In this document: piece after piece, positions 49,200 through 59,821 of the stretch | How positions within the stretch are numbered: the first letter of the stretch is position 1 | Layout of the letters: each line of letters opens with the position of its first letter | From: an uncultured Verrucomicrobia subdivision 3 bacterium | GTDB taxonomy: Bacteria > Verrucomicrobiota > Verrucomicrobiia > Limisphaerales > UBA11358 | Assembly (NCBI GenBank): GCA_903922735.1 | Contig: CAIXUZ010000062.1 | Span: forward strand, 1-64,000 | DNA length: 64,000 nucleotides | Direction: 5' to 3' | The notes under the pieces: model-generated | The model's database searches: none | What the model was told of the DNA's origin: nothing | Seen by the model: only the letters and a program-made list of their open reading frames with translations | Made by a program: the position numbers and the translations under genes

Positions 49200-52100
49200 A
49201 TGAACTTCATTTCCGACAATGAAATCTGGCCGCGGCGGATCGCGAGAATATCGTTCGCGATTGGCGGGGGTATTTCATTGCTCGTGCTGCTGGCCTGGGC
49301 GGCGGGTTTTTGGCGGATTACCGTCTGGGGGAGTGAGAGTGTTCCCATGGCTCCCAGTGCCGGTATTTTGCTGCTGGGGTTGACGGTTGCGGCTTGGCTG
49401 GGACAGTGTTGGCCGGAATCTAAGGCGATCAATCGGTTTGGGCGGGCGGTGGGATTGGGCGTGCTGCTGCTGAGCCTTCTGACCTTGGGTAAAATCTATT
49501 TTGGCCTGCCGCTCCCGCTGGAGGCATGGCTCACCCGCTCGACCGATGCTGCCGGGCAGCGAATCCCGGTCGGCCATGTTTCTCCGCTATCCGCCCTAAC
49601 CCTGCTGCTGAACAGTCTGGCCTGGTTGCTGGTGTTGGCTGCGAGTCCGGCCCGCCGCTGGTGGCGGCAGGTGGCGGCCCTTTTGGCGCTGGCGAGTCTC
49701 GTGATCGGTTTGGTGGTGATTCTGGGCAATGTGATGCAGGTCCAGTTGATTTACAATGGCACGGCCAGCAAGCTAATGGCCACGCAAACTGCGGAGGTGG
49801 TCTTTTTTGTGGGGCTGGGCCTGTTGCTATTGGCGGGCACGGATGTCTGGCCGCTGAATTTCTTTTTCGCTCCATACCAAGCTGCCCAGTCTGGCCGCCG
49901 GCCGGTCTGGGGTTTTCTGGCCATTGCCCTGTTGTTGACGGCGCTGATCGGAATCATGGGCGGATTTTATTTCAAACAGCAGCAAGCGGAAGCCCGCCGT
50001 GCCGCCCAGGAAGAACTTCAGGCCATTGGAAATTTCAAGATCCGGCAGATTTCGGACTGGATGAACGAGCGGCGCGGCGATGCCGAGACGGCCGGTAACT
50101 ACAAGCAACTATCCGGCCGTTTTCTGTCCGATCCGGGAAACCTCAATTTGCGCCGGGATTTAATCCAATTGATGAATGCTTATCGGTCGGCGAGTGGTTA
50201 CAGTGCGGTGGTTTTATTTGACTCGCGGGGAATTGCCCGGCTGGCGACCCCGACCAATGCGGATCAGCAGGTTTTCTTTAGTGCTGAGTATGTCCAAGCC
50301 ACGTTGCGATCCCAGAAAGTGATCATTACCGACCTGCATCGCGCCCTGTCCGACCAGTCGATTCATTTGAATCTGCTGATTCCGATTAGAACGAAGTCGC
50401 AGGTGGATCCGTTGACGGACGGTGTGTTGCTGTTTGATGTTGATCCGTACCGTTTTCTTTATCCGCTGGTGCAAAGCTGGCCTACTGCCAGTCGCACGGC
50501 GGAGACGTTGCTGGTTCGGCGTGAAGGGAGCGAGGTGCTTTTCCTGAATGATTTGCGGCATCGCCCTAAAACCGCCCTTCAACTCCGGCTGCCCGTGAAC
50601 CGCCCCAATCTCCCCGCCGCGCTGGCGGTTCAAGGCAAGGAAGGTGTGATCGAAGGCGTGGATTATCGCGGCGTCAAGGTTTTGGCCGTGACGGGTAGAA
50701 TCCCGAACTCGCCTTGGTTCATGGTAGCCAAGGTGGATCTAGATGAGATTTACGCTCCGCTCCGTCAGCAAGCCCGGATGACGGGATTGTTCTTTGGGGC
50801 CTTGATTCTGGCATCTTTTCTGGTCGCCGGTATGCTGTGGCATCAGCAAAAATTGTTGTTTGCGCAACGAGAATTGGTTCAGCGCCAGCAGGCGGAATCA
50901 CTGCTCCGTGAAAATGCCGAGAAATTGAACGGACTTTTTTACCTCTCGCCGTTGGGCATTGCCTTGTGCGACTTGCAGGGCCGCTACCTGGAATTTAATC
51001 AGGCGTTTCAGGATATTTGTGGCTATTCCGCCGAGGAGTTAAAACATTTGGATTACTGGAAACTGACGCCGAAAGAATACGCGCCTCAAGAGGCGCTGCA
51101 ACTGGCGGCCATGCAGGAGACCGGCCGCTACGGGCCATATGAAAAGGAATATCTTCACAAGGACGGCCGCCGGGTTCCCTTATGCTTGAACGGGATGTTG
51201 ATTACCGGTCGGGACGGGCAATCTTACATCTGGTCGCTGGTGGAGGACATCACGGAGCGCAAAAAAGCGGAAGTCGCCTTGGCGCAGGAGCGAAATCTCC
51301 TGAACAGCCTGGTCACGAACATCCCGGATCATATTTATTTCAAGGACCGGGCCAGCAAATTTATCAAGATTAACGCGACGCAGGCTAGGGCCTTTGGTTT
51401 GCGTGACCCTGCCGAAGCGGTGGGGCGTAGTGATGTGGAATTTTTCCCCGCTGACGAAGCTCGCGAGTATTACGCGGATGACCAGAAGGTGATGACCACC
51501 GGGGAACCGCTGGTGGACAAGGAGGAAAAAGGGACTTGGTTGGATGGTCGGGTGACTTGGTCTTCCACCACCAAGGTGCCGCTGCGCGACAAGGCCGGGG
51601 AAATCATCGGGCTGGTGGGCGTCTCGCGCGACATCACCGCCCACAAATTGCTGGAGGAAGAATTTCGTCAGGCGCAAAAAATGCAGGCCGTCGGCCAGCT
51701 TGCGGCCGGGGTCGCCCATGATTTTAACAACATCCTGACCGTGATCATGGGCAACACTTCCATTTTGCAGGATGGCCATTTGGATGCCCGAAAACAGGAG
51801 GAGGCGCTGGCCCAGATTGCCAGATCCGCCGATCGTGCGGCCGATCTCACGCGCCAGTTGCTCACCTTCAGCCGCCGGCAGCCCATGCAGTTAAAGAGTT
51901 TGGATCTGAATGAGGTCATCATCAACGTCAGCAAACTGCTCCGCAGTCTCATCGGTGAACATATCGTGTTGCAGACTCAATTCGGCGGCGGCCATGCGCC
52001 GGTGCAGGCCGATGAGGGGATGATGGAGCAGGTGCTGATGAACTTGGTCGTCAATGCCCGCGATGCCATGCCGTCCACCGGCGGCCGGATTATCATCCAA

Positions 52101-52811
52101 ACCGAACGGGTCAGCCTCGACCAGCATGCCGTCGCCCCCAAACCCGAGGCGCGACCGGGGGAATTTATCCGGGTGAGCGTGAGCGACAATGGGTGCGGCA
52201 TTCCGCCGGAGAACCTTCAGCGTATTTTTGAACCGTTTTTCACCACCAAGGAAGTTGGCAAAGGCACCGGGCTGGGACTCGCGACGGTGTTCGGCATTGT
52301 TCAGCAGCACCAGGGCTGGGTCGAAGTGGAAAGCCAGGTTGGCCTCGGCACCACCTTGCATATCTATCTGCCGCGAAATAAAACTTCCGTTGCAGTGGCG
52401 GCACCCCTGCCGGCAACATCAAGCGAATCCGGCGGCACGGAAACCATTCTCCTGGTGGAAGACGATCCCGCGCTGCGCCAAATCGCGCATGACATATTGA
52501 GGCAGCAGGGCTACCGCATATTGGAAGCGGAATCGGGCGTGGCGGCGTTAAAGGTTTGGCGGGAAAATCGCACCGGCATCCAGTTGTTGATCACGGATGT
52601 GGTCATGCCCGGCGGCACCAATGGTCGGGAACTTGCCCAGCAACTTCAGTCCGAAAGGCCGGAGTTAAAAGTAATCTACATCAGCGGCTATAACAATGAA
52701 CTGCTCGGCGAAGGCTTGCCCTTGAGCCATAATCCAAATTTTCTGGATAAACCGTTTTCCATCCCGGCGTTGCTGCGCAAGGTTCGCTCCTGCTTGGATG
52801 GCCGTGTCTGA
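49200..52811 (+). CDS. hybrid sensor histidine kinase with extracytoplasmic sensor
   Basis: 1203 residues. The N-terminal 225 residues carry about eight hydrophobic segments, then a membrane helix (about 238-260), an extracytoplasmic dCache-like sensor (about 260-520) and another helix (about 525-550). Two PAS domains follow (about 575-690 and 695-820), then HisKA with the phospho-acceptor His840 in GVAHDFNN, a HATPase (NLVVNARDAM, DNGCGI, GTGLGLATV) and a C-terminal receiver (about 1080-1203, acceptor Asp1133 in LLITDVVMPGG). There is no DNA-binding domain, so the output must go to another protein. It sits between the beta-helix and BNR genes, so it is a candidate glycan sensor for the cluster. 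Confidence 0.93.
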   Translation: MNFISDNEIWPRRIARISFAIGGGISLLVLLAWAAGFWRITVWGSESVPMAPSAGILLLGLTVAAWLGQCWPESKAINRFGRAVGLGVLLLSLLTLGKIYFGLPLPLEAWLTRSTDAAGQRIPVGHVSPLSALTLLLNSLAWLLVLAASPARRWWRQVAALLALASLVIGLVVILGNVMQVQLIYNGTASKLMATQTAEVVFFVGLGLLLLAGTDVWPLNFFFAPYQAAQSGRRPVWGFLAIALLLTALIGIMGGFYFKQQQAEARRAAQEELQAIGNFKIRQISDWMNERRGDAETAGNYKQLSGRFLSDPGNLNLRRDLIQLMNAYRSASGYSAVVLFDSRGIARLATPTNADQQVFFSAEYVQATLRSQKVIITDLHRALSDQSIHLNLLIPIRTKSQVDPLTDGVLLFDVDPYRFLYPLVQSWPTASRTAETLLVRREGSEVLFLNDLRHRPKTALQLRLPVNRPNLPAALAVQGKEGVIEGVDYRGVKVLAVTGRIPNSPWFMVAKVDLDEIYAPLRQQARMTGLFFGALILASFLVAGMLWHQQKLLFAQRELVQRQQAESLLRENAEKLNGLFYLSPLGIALCDLQGRYLEFNQAFQDICGYSAEELKHLDYWKLTPKEYAPQEALQLAAMQETGRYGPYEKEYLHKDGRRVPLCLNGMLITGRDGQSYIWSLVEDITERKKAEVALAQERNLLNSLVTNIPDHIYFKDRASKFIKINATQARAFGLRDPAEAVGRSDVEFFPADEAREYYADDQKVMTTGEPLVDKEEKGTWLDGRVTWSSTTKVPLRDKAGEIIGLVGVSRDITAHKLLEEEFRQAQKMQAVGQLAAGVAHDFNNILTVIMGNTSILQDGHLDARKQEEALAQIARSADRAADLTRQLLTFSRRQPMQLKSLDLNEVIINVSKLLRSLIGEHIVLQTQFGGGHAPVQADEGMMEQVLMNLVVNARDAMPSTGGRIIIQTERVSLDQHAVAPKPEARPGEFIRVSVSDNGCGIPPENLQRIFEPFFTTKEVGKGTGLGLATVFGIVQQHQGWVEVESQVGLGTTLHIYLPRNKTSVAVAAPLPATSSESGGTETILLVEDDPALRQIAHDILRQQGYRILEAESGVAALKVWRENRTGIQLLITDVVMPGGTNGRELAQQLQSERPELKVIYISGYNNELLGEGLPLSHNPNFLDKPFSIPALLRKVRSCLDGRV

Positions 52812-52849
52812 AGCGGCATCTGTGTCGGTAAAGTTGATGAAAGTAATTT

Positions 52850-55246
52850 ATGAAAATATTCAGCCGGATTCTGCTTGGTTCGGTTTTTTTGGCGCCGCTG
52901 TTCTGGCCGTTCCCCGCCAGTCACGCCGAAACCACCGTGCCTCAAAACGTCCCCGCCAATGAATTGTTCATCGGCGGTGCCGGTGGCGTTTATTTTCTGG
53001 CCGAACCGGGCGAGTTGACCGTGGAGGTCGTGAAGCGCGACCTGAACCGCAATGACACCCGCACGGAACTTCGGGCGATACTGGCCGGCCCGGCCCGGCA
53101 GGTGTTGCAGGAGGTTGTCATTCCCGACGACGGCCGCCCGCGCGGCAGCGGCTTGGGGCCGGTGCAACGCTGCCGGTTGTCAACGCGGGTGGAGCGCAAG
53201 GGGGTTTATGCGTTGAATATCACCGTCTCGCAGGACCGGTATGGCGGTGCCGTCGTCTGGGGTTTTCGCGCTAATTGTCCGAAGTATGTCATCGAGACGG
53301 CGCGCGGCCACAAAGATGCGCGGCACGAGGAACCGATTGTGCTGGCCAGCCCGGAGCGTGCGGGCGACGTGTGTTTCGTCCCGCGACCGGGAGCGTTTAA
53401 CATCGAGTTGTCTGGTTTGCCCAAAGGTGCGGCGGCACCGCAGTTGTTTGACGCCAGGGGTGCTCTCATCGCCACGCTGCTGCTCAATGAAAAAGGGCTG
53501 GGAACCACCAACACTTTTTCCGCGAGCCCGCTCCGCGAAGCCGTGCCGTGGCGGCTGCATTTCGCGGCGGCGCAGGCGACGATTGCGATTGATGGGATTA
53601 CGCGCTGGGAGGGAAGCGACTTGCAACGCGACATGGCTTTATGGACGCCTGACCTTAAATCGTGGTTTCCCTTTCCCGAAAACCGTTGGCTGCTGACGCC
53701 TTACCGCCGGACGGTTTATGGAAAACCGGGTGAATCAAAGGAGGTGGCATTTCTGGTCCAAAACAATGCAGTCCGCGAGCGAACCATTCAACTGGCGCTT
53801 CAGTTTTCCGGCGGCAATTGGCCCGCACAGTTATCCGCCGGACAGGTGACCCTCGGCGGGAAAAAGTCAGCCACCATCACGGTTCGCTACCCGGTGCCGG
53901 CGGCGGGAGAAACCCGCGTGGTTCACCTGCAGGCGACGCCTTCGGATGATTCTGGCTTCTCGACTTATTCCACGTTGACCGTGAAGGCCGGCGAAGCCCC
54001 GGCCGCCCGACCGCTGGCCTTGCCCATGGTGCTCAAGCCTTACCAGCACGAGAACGAGCAGTTTGGACATTTGCCGGATTATCCAACCGAGAATCAGGTC
54101 TATTTCGATCTCAAAAACCGCCCCTTTACCATTACCGGCGACGGCGTGGCGACATTGCGCGATGGCCGCTGGGCTGCGGCCAGACCCAAGGGTGTTTCGG
54201 GCGAACTTTGCTCAAAGGTGGCATTCGACCGGGATAATCATGTCTATGTGCTGGCCACCGTCGGCGGGAAAGCCGCGCTCCTGTATTCGACCAACCGCGG
54301 GCAAAACTTCGCCAGCGCAGTCATTCCGAATCGTGCCGGCCAGTCGCGCTCCTTTGATATGGAGGAGTTCACGGGGAACAATTCATCCGAAGGACCGCCG
54401 CCAATTTTACGCTACACGCAAACTGCCAAGGACGAAAAATTGTTTTGGCGGGCGCTGTTCGACTTGGAACTATTCCTCCCGAAAAAAGTGGATGGGCGGA
54501 TCGTCATGGGTGAGCCGATTCTCATTTCCCAAAAGTGCATTGGCCTGGCCGCCCATTCGGGCATTCCTGCCTCCGTGGTTTCGCGCGGCCGCAAGGTTCA
54601 TGTGGTTTGGGGTGAAGCGACCGATCCTCAGTCGCCCGGCCCGGGCGTTCCCGCTTATGTGGCCACTTATGACCGCGAGACCGGGCGGTTGAGCCAGCCG
54701 GTGTTGGTCGGCATCGGGGCTCCCCCCAACGACATTCACAACTCGCCCAGCATCACGATGGACAGCCGTGGCTATCTCCACGTGCTGGCCGGCACGCATG
54801 GCCAGCCGTTTCCCTACGCGCACTCGCTGAAGCCGAACGACGCCAGTGGCGGATGGACCTCGGCCGTGCCGATGGGAACCAACCTCAACCAGACTTACGT
54901 CGGCATGGTTTGCGGGCCGGACGATACGCTTCACGCGGTGTTCCGCTTGTGGCAATACAATAAAGAACCATTTACCAACAGTTCTTACGCGACGCTTGCT
55001 TATCAGCGGAAACGTCCCGGTCAGCCGTGGGAAGCGCCGCGCATCCTCATCGTTTCGCCCTTTTCCGAATACAGCGTCTTTTACCATCGGCTTACGATTG
55101 ACCATCAGGGGCGGCTGTTTCTTTCCTACGACTATTGGTCCACGTATTGGTTTTACCGGAACGATCATCGCGGTTCCCGGCGGACATCGCTGATGTCTCC
55201 CGATGGCGGAGTCACTTGGAAACTGGCGCAGAACGATGATCTATAG
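52850..55246 (+). CDS. secreted BNR_4-type beta-propeller protein, polysaccharide-lyase-like
   Basis: 798 residues with a signal peptide (ending SHAET). Residues about 30-370 contain beta-sandwich domains, and about 370-798 form a BNR-like propeller with HNSPSITMDSRGYLHVLAGTHG (about 635-656), the conserved region of the BNR_4 group, and repeated Asp-box-like turns (SPDGGVTWKL at the end). BNR_4 propellers include ulvan and rhamnogalacturonan lyases (PL24/PL25-type); that link is family knowledge, and the catalytic residues are not verified here. It follows the sensor kinase by 38 nt on the same strand. Confidence 0.75.
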   Translation: MKIFSRILLGSVFLAPLFWPFPASHAETTVPQNVPANELFIGGAGGVYFLAEPGELTVEVVKRDLNRNDTRTELRAILAGPARQVLQEVVIPDDGRPRGSGLGPVQRCRLSTRVERKGVYALNITVSQDRYGGAVVWGFRANCPKYVIETARGHKDARHEEPIVLASPERAGDVCFVPRPGAFNIELSGLPKGAAAPQLFDARGALIATLLLNEKGLGTTNTFSASPLREAVPWRLHFAAAQATIAIDGITRWEGSDLQRDMALWTPDLKSWFPFPENRWLLTPYRRTVYGKPGESKEVAFLVQNNAVRERTIQLALQFSGGNWPAQLSAGQVTLGGKKSATITVRYPVPAAGETRVVHLQATPSDDSGFSTYSTLTVKAGEAPAARPLALPMVLKPYQHENEQFGHLPDYPTENQVYFDLKNRPFTITGDGVATLRDGRWAAARPKGVSGELCSKVAFDRDNHVYVLATVGGKAALLYSTNRGQNFASAVIPNRAGQSRSFDMEEFTGNNSSEGPPPILRYTQTAKDEKLFWRALFDLELFLPKKVDGRIVMGEPILISQKCIGLAAHSGIPASVVSRGRKVHVVWGEATDPQSPGPGVPAYVATYDRETGRLSQPVLVGIGAPPNDIHNSPSITMDSRGYLHVLAGTHGQPFPYAHSLKPNDASGGWTSAVPMGTNLNQTYVGMVCGPDDTLHAVFRLWQYNKEPFTNSSYATLAYQRKRPGQPWEAPRILIVSPFSEYSVFYHRLTIDHQGRLFLSYDYWSTYWFYRNDHRGSRRTSLMSPDGGVTWKLAQNDDL

Positions 55247-55410
55247 CCGTTAAACTCAACCTTTGAAAACGGAGCGCGGGTCTGTGACCCCCAGCGGCTT
55301 GATTTGCCGCGCTCCGAAATCAGGGCATCACCATTGAGCCAGACGGCTTTACTAATCATCCCATGTCGGATTAAAATTCCAGATACTCCACCATTCCAGA
55401 TAATAGAAAA

Positions 55411-58400
55411 ATGAAATCAACCATCCTGCTCGCAGCCTCCTTCCTGTTGCTGGTCCTGGGAGCTGACGCTTCCCCGCTGCCCCTGCAAAATCTGGTCGTT
55501 AATGGCAACTTCAAGTCCGACCTCCAGGGCTGGCGGGGAGCCAGGCAAAACCTGGTTGCCCTGCGCTCGGAAGGCGGCCGCACCTGGCTGGCCATTACCA
55601 ATAACGGCAGCGTCACCCAAACCATCCCCCTGGATCCCGAATGGGAATGCCTGCACCTCGCGATGCGGATGCGCGTGACCGATGTGGTTCGGGGAGCGGA
55701 AGGCTGGCACAATGCCCGGCTGGCGATGAGCTTTTCCGGCCAGAACGGCAAGCGTCTTGATCCCTGGCCCAATGTGTTTAGCGCTCAAGGCACATCGGAC
55801 TGGGTTCAATACCAGCGCGATTTCAAGATTCCCGCCGGCGCGGCGCGGCTGGAATTTTCTCCGAGCATGTTTGGCGTTTCCGGCTGTGCGGAGTTTGCTG
55901 ATTTGATGGTGACGGTGGTTCGCACTCGCGGCGGCGCGGCGATTGACCTGCCGCTGCCCGCCGGGGCGGATGATTTGGCGGCCACGACCAATGTGTGGCG
56001 GCAATCATCCCAAACGCGTGAAACGATTTGCTTGAACGGTCTTTGGCGGTTTAATCCGGAATTTTCGGAAGCCCCCAAAACACCGCCCGGTTCCAATCGC
56101 GGCTGGGGTTGGTTCAAGGTGCCGGGGGTCTGGCCCCAATCTTCCAACGGTGACCAGAAATTTCTGATGCCGCCGGGATTCGATGATGCGGATCTGCTCA
56201 AGCTGGAGCAGGCCTGGTATCAACGCCCTCTAAACCTGCCCGCGAGCTGGAACGGTCGCCGCATTCTTCTGGATTTCACCATGGTGCAGACGTATGCGCG
56301 GGTATTGGTGGACGGGCACCCGGCGGGCGAGGTGTTTTTCCCCGGTGGCTTGCTGGATATCACTGCGCTGGCCCGGCCGGGTGGTTCGCAAGTCCTGACC
56401 GTGCTGCTGGTGGCGCGCCCATTGGAGCGGGAGGCGAATGTGTTCATGGCGCCGGACCGGATTATCACCAGCAAAGCCAGTTTGAAAAACAAAGGACTTA
56501 CCGGTGATGTTTTTCTGCGCAGCCAGCCCATGGCGGAAGCGCTCGGCGATGTTCACGTCATCACCTCGACGCGGCAGAACACGATTGCCTTCGACACGGC
56601 GTTGTCGCCAACGGGCCGCGGCCAGCGCCGGCTGGAAGCGCGCATTTATGACCAGGGAAAGCTGGTGCAGACCTTTGCCGGCAATTTGTGTGAAACGGCG
56701 GTGGCGCAAACCGGACGCATCGCCTTCACCAATGCCTGGGCGGATGCGCGGCGGTGGGACTTGGACTCGCCCCGGAATCTTTACACGGCGGTCGTCACCC
56801 TGCGCGATGAAAAAGGCAAAGTGGTGGATGAATCTTTGCCCATTCAGTTTGGTTTTCGCGAGTTCTGGATTCAGGGTCGTGATTTCTTCCTGAACGGCTC
56901 CCGGATTCATCTGCGCCCCATATTCTTGAAAAATGTTGCCGAAGGCGCGGACGCAGCCTCGGTGGAGGGTTCGCGCAACACCTGCCGGCGTTTGAAAGAA
57001 TACGGGTTCAATGCGTTCATCACTTCTAACTACAGTTTCGAGCCGGGCGAGGTGAGTTATCTCGATGGGCTTTATCAGGCGGCGGACGAGGAGGGCGTGC
57101 TCAGTTCGTTCACGTTGCCCCATGCGAAGGATTTTGGCTGGAAGCTCAACACGCCGGAGCAGTTGAAACGCTATCGGGTGCTGTGCGAGTGGCTGGTGCG
57201 CCGCGCCCAAAACCATCCCGGCATCATTTTATACGCCATGACCCACAACGCCACCGGTTACAAGGGCGACCAGAATCCGCTCTGGATGGATGGCCTGTAT
57301 TCTCCGGACGATGAGTGGGCGCGAACCAATCCGGCCAAGTCAAAAAATCGTCAGCAGGCGCTCCTCGCCGCGAAGGCGGCCAATGAGTTTGACGCCACGC
57401 GGCCGGTTTATCATCACCAGTCCGGCAATCTGGGCGAACTTTATACCGTCAATATTTATCTGAATTGGGCGCCGTTGCAGGAGCGCAGCGACTGGCTGGA
57501 ACATTGGGGAACGCATGGCGTGAAGCCGATGTTTTTTGTGGAATGGGGTCTGCCGCATGTGTCGAGCTGGTCGAGTTTTCGCGGGCCGCAGTTTATCTGG
57601 CGCTTTCCCGCCCCGCAGTCGATCTGGGACTCGGAATTTGCCGCCGCCTATCTCGGTCAGCCAGCTTATCAGATGACGCCGACCAAAGTGAAATCCATGG
57701 CTTGGGAAGAGGATCTGTGGGCGGGCGGCAAGCCCATGTATTGGTCGCAGCTCATCCGCTATTTTCGTTCGCAGGATGAAAACTACACCCAAATCCAGGC
57801 CTTGTTTGCCGCCGATAACTGGCGCAGCCACCGCGCCTGGGGCATTTCTGCCATGCTGCCGTGGGATCAGGAAAATTTGTGGCGCCTGCCGGCCGGAGCT
57901 AATCAGCCGCTGCCGGTGAAACAACCTTACCAGGGCTTGCAGTCGCCCGGAATTTATCCGGATCAGATTTTTCCGGTAAAGAGCGAATGGCTTTACTGCC
58001 GTGATGTTTCGAAAGTCAAACCATCCGCTTTGGGAGAAATCTTTCTCCGCTGGAACCAGCCCTTGTGCGCCTACCTCGCCGGGGGTGAAATGTTCACCGA
58101 GAAAGGGCACACCTTCCGCGCCGGTGATGTCATCCAGAAAAAACTCGCCATTCTCAATGACACGCGCAGGTCCGTTGCTTGTCGCTATCAGTGGAGCCTG
58201 GCGGGCACCACGCTGCGCGCCAGTGGCAGCGCGACGGTCGAGCCCGGTGGAATCGCCTTCCAGCCGGTGAGAATCACCTTGCCGCCAACCCTGGCGGCTG
58301 GCCGATACCCGTTGTCGGCGTCGTTCGATTTCGGACCGGGTGGGCAGCAGGAAGATTCATTGGTCATTGATATCTTGCCAGCCCTAGCCCCCGTCGTGTC

Positions 58401-59697
58401 TCAGTCCCGCATCGCCTTGTTCGATCCCAAGGGGGACACGGGGCGGTTGTTGCAGGATCTGGGAATCAGATTCACCCAGGCTGTTCCCGGCCAGCCCATT
58501 AATGGCGATGTTTTGGTGATTGGCCGCCAGGCGCTGTCAACCAACGGGCCGTTGCCCGGATTTGATCAAGTGGCCAAAGGTTTGAAAATATTGGTCTTTG
58601 AACAGGATGCGGAGGTGCTGACGTCGCGGTTTGGTTTTCACATCAACGTTCAGGGATTGCGGCAGGTGTTTGCGCGTGTGCCCTCGCATCCGGCATTGAC
58701 CGGCTTGTCGGATCAACTGCTGTGCAACTGGCAGGGAGCGGCGACGATCGTGCCGCCTTTCTTTGACCTGAAAAGCGTTGAAGAGAACGACCCGAAATGG
58801 AACTGGTGCGGGTTTACCAATACGCGCGTCTGGCGGGCCGGCAATCGCGGTTCGGTGGCCACGGTGCTGATTGAAAAACCGCCCCGCGGTGACTATCTGC
58901 CGATTGTGGATGGCGGGTTTGATCTTCAATTTTCGCCGCTGCTCGAATATGTAGCAGGCGATGGCCGGGTGATTTTCTGCCAGCTGGATGTGACCGGCCG
59001 CACGCAATCCGACCCCGCTGCGCAAACACTGTGCGCCAACCTCCTGCGCTATTTGAAAACCGCCAGGCCCTCACCTGCCCGCCCCACCCGCGTGACCGGC
59101 GACAGCCGCGTCCAGAATTTGTTGCAGCAACTCGGCATATCAACCTCTGCTGAGCCGGTCGCCAATGGCCGGCCCGCCAACTCCCTGCTGGTGCTGGGCC
59201 CGGGTTCCACTGTTCCAGTGGATTTGCGGAAGCAGGTGGAAGCGGGTCTGAATGTATTGTGTCTGGGCTTGAATCAGGCGGAAATAGACCAGGCCTTGCC
59301 CGGATTGGTTCGTGGTCGCCAGGCGCAAACGGTTTCGGGCGGGATTGCCCGATATGACCTGCCGGCTCTCGCCGGCCTTTCCGACGCTGAACTGCATTGG
59401 CGGACCCGCCCTGACCTCACTGCCTTGGAAGAAAAAACGGAACAGTCAAATGAAGCCTTGCGCGTCCTGCCCATGGGCAAAGGACTGGTGGTCTTTTGTC
59501 AGTCGGCTCCGTGGATGTTTGATTATGCGAAACACCCCTACTTGCGCACTACCTACCGGCGGAATGTTTTTCTGATCAGCCGGCTGCTCCACAATCTTGG
59601 CGCGGCACACCCGGCGCCGGAACTTGGCGGCCAGACCAATCTCTATATCCAAAAAACCCAAGCCGAAGACGACCCCTATCGGTATTATCGGTGGTAA
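55411..59697 (+). CDS. giant secreted GH2-like glycosidase with altered acid/base residue
   Basis: 1428 residues with a signal peptide (ending GADAS). A CBM-like domain (VNGNFKSDLQGW, about 28-175) is followed by a GH2 sugar-binding domain (LNGLWRFNPEF, about 200-340), an Ig-like domain and a TIM barrel (about 480-760). The predicted nucleophile is Glu711 in FFVEWG. The acid/base motif that usually ends in NE reads MTHNATG, with Ala614 in the Glu position. After the barrel are a beta domain (about 780-990) and two ThuA/GATase-like alpha/beta segments (about 995-1215 and 1230-1420). Family beta-galactosidase or glucuronidase activity is plausible only if another residue supplies the acid. It is 164 nt downstream of the propeller gene. 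Confidence 0.8.
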   Translation: MKSTILLAASFLLLVLGADASPLPLQNLVVNGNFKSDLQGWRGARQNLVALRSEGGRTWLAITNNGSVTQTIPLDPEWECLHLAMRMRVTDVVRGAEGWHNARLAMSFSGQNGKRLDPWPNVFSAQGTSDWVQYQRDFKIPAGAARLEFSPSMFGVSGCAEFADLMVTVVRTRGGAAIDLPLPAGADDLAATTNVWRQSSQTRETICLNGLWRFNPEFSEAPKTPPGSNRGWGWFKVPGVWPQSSNGDQKFLMPPGFDDADLLKLEQAWYQRPLNLPASWNGRRILLDFTMVQTYARVLVDGHPAGEVFFPGGLLDITALARPGGSQVLTVLLVARPLEREANVFMAPDRIITSKASLKNKGLTGDVFLRSQPMAEALGDVHVITSTRQNTIAFDTALSPTGRGQRRLEARIYDQGKLVQTFAGNLCETAVAQTGRIAFTNAWADARRWDLDSPRNLYTAVVTLRDEKGKVVDESLPIQFGFREFWIQGRDFFLNGSRIHLRPIFLKNVAEGADAASVEGSRNTCRRLKEYGFNAFITSNYSFEPGEVSYLDGLYQAADEEGVLSSFTLPHAKDFGWKLNTPEQLKRYRVLCEWLVRRAQNHPGIILYAMTHNATGYKGDQNPLWMDGLYSPDDEWARTNPAKSKNRQQALLAAKAANEFDATRPVYHHQSGNLGELYTVNIYLNWAPLQERSDWLEHWGTHGVKPMFFVEWGLPHVSSWSSFRGPQFIWRFPAPQSIWDSEFAAAYLGQPAYQMTPTKVKSMAWEEDLWAGGKPMYWSQLIRYFRSQDENYTQIQALFAADNWRSHRAWGISAMLPWDQENLWRLPAGANQPLPVKQPYQGLQSPGIYPDQIFPVKSEWLYCRDVSKVKPSALGEIFLRWNQPLCAYLAGGEMFTEKGHTFRAGDVIQKKLAILNDTRRSVACRYQWSLAGTTLRASGSATVEPGGIAFQPVRITLPPTLAAGRYPLSASFDFGPGGQQEDSLVIDILPALAPVVSQSRIALFDPKGDTGRLLQDLGIRFTQAVPGQPINGDVLVIGRQALSTNGPLPGFDQVAKGLKILVFEQDAEVLTSRFGFHINVQGLRQVFARVPSHPALTGLSDQLLCNWQGAATIVPPFFDLKSVEENDPKWNWCGFTNTRVWRAGNRGSVATVLIEKPPRGDYLPIVDGGFDLQFSPLLEYVAGDGRVIFCQLDVTGRTQSDPAAQTLCANLLRYLKTARPSPARPTRVTGDSRVQNLLQQLGISTSAEPVANGRPANSLLVLGPGSTVPVDLRKQVEAGLNVLCLGLNQAEIDQALPGLVRGRQAQTVSGGIARYDLPALAGLSDAELHWRTRPDLTALEEKTEQSNEALRVLPMGKGLVVFCQSAPWMFDYAKHPYLRTTYRRNVFLISRLLHNLGAAHPAPELGGQTNLYIQKTQAEDDPYRYYRW

Positions 59698-59821
59698 AAC
59701 CAATGACCTCACAAAACCACAAAAGAAATTTGGTTGGAGTAACTTTATTGCAAACGGCTTGGTTGCTGTGGGTCAATCGTTGCAGCTCCAGCATTAACTT
59801 TTTGCACAGGGCTATGAAACC

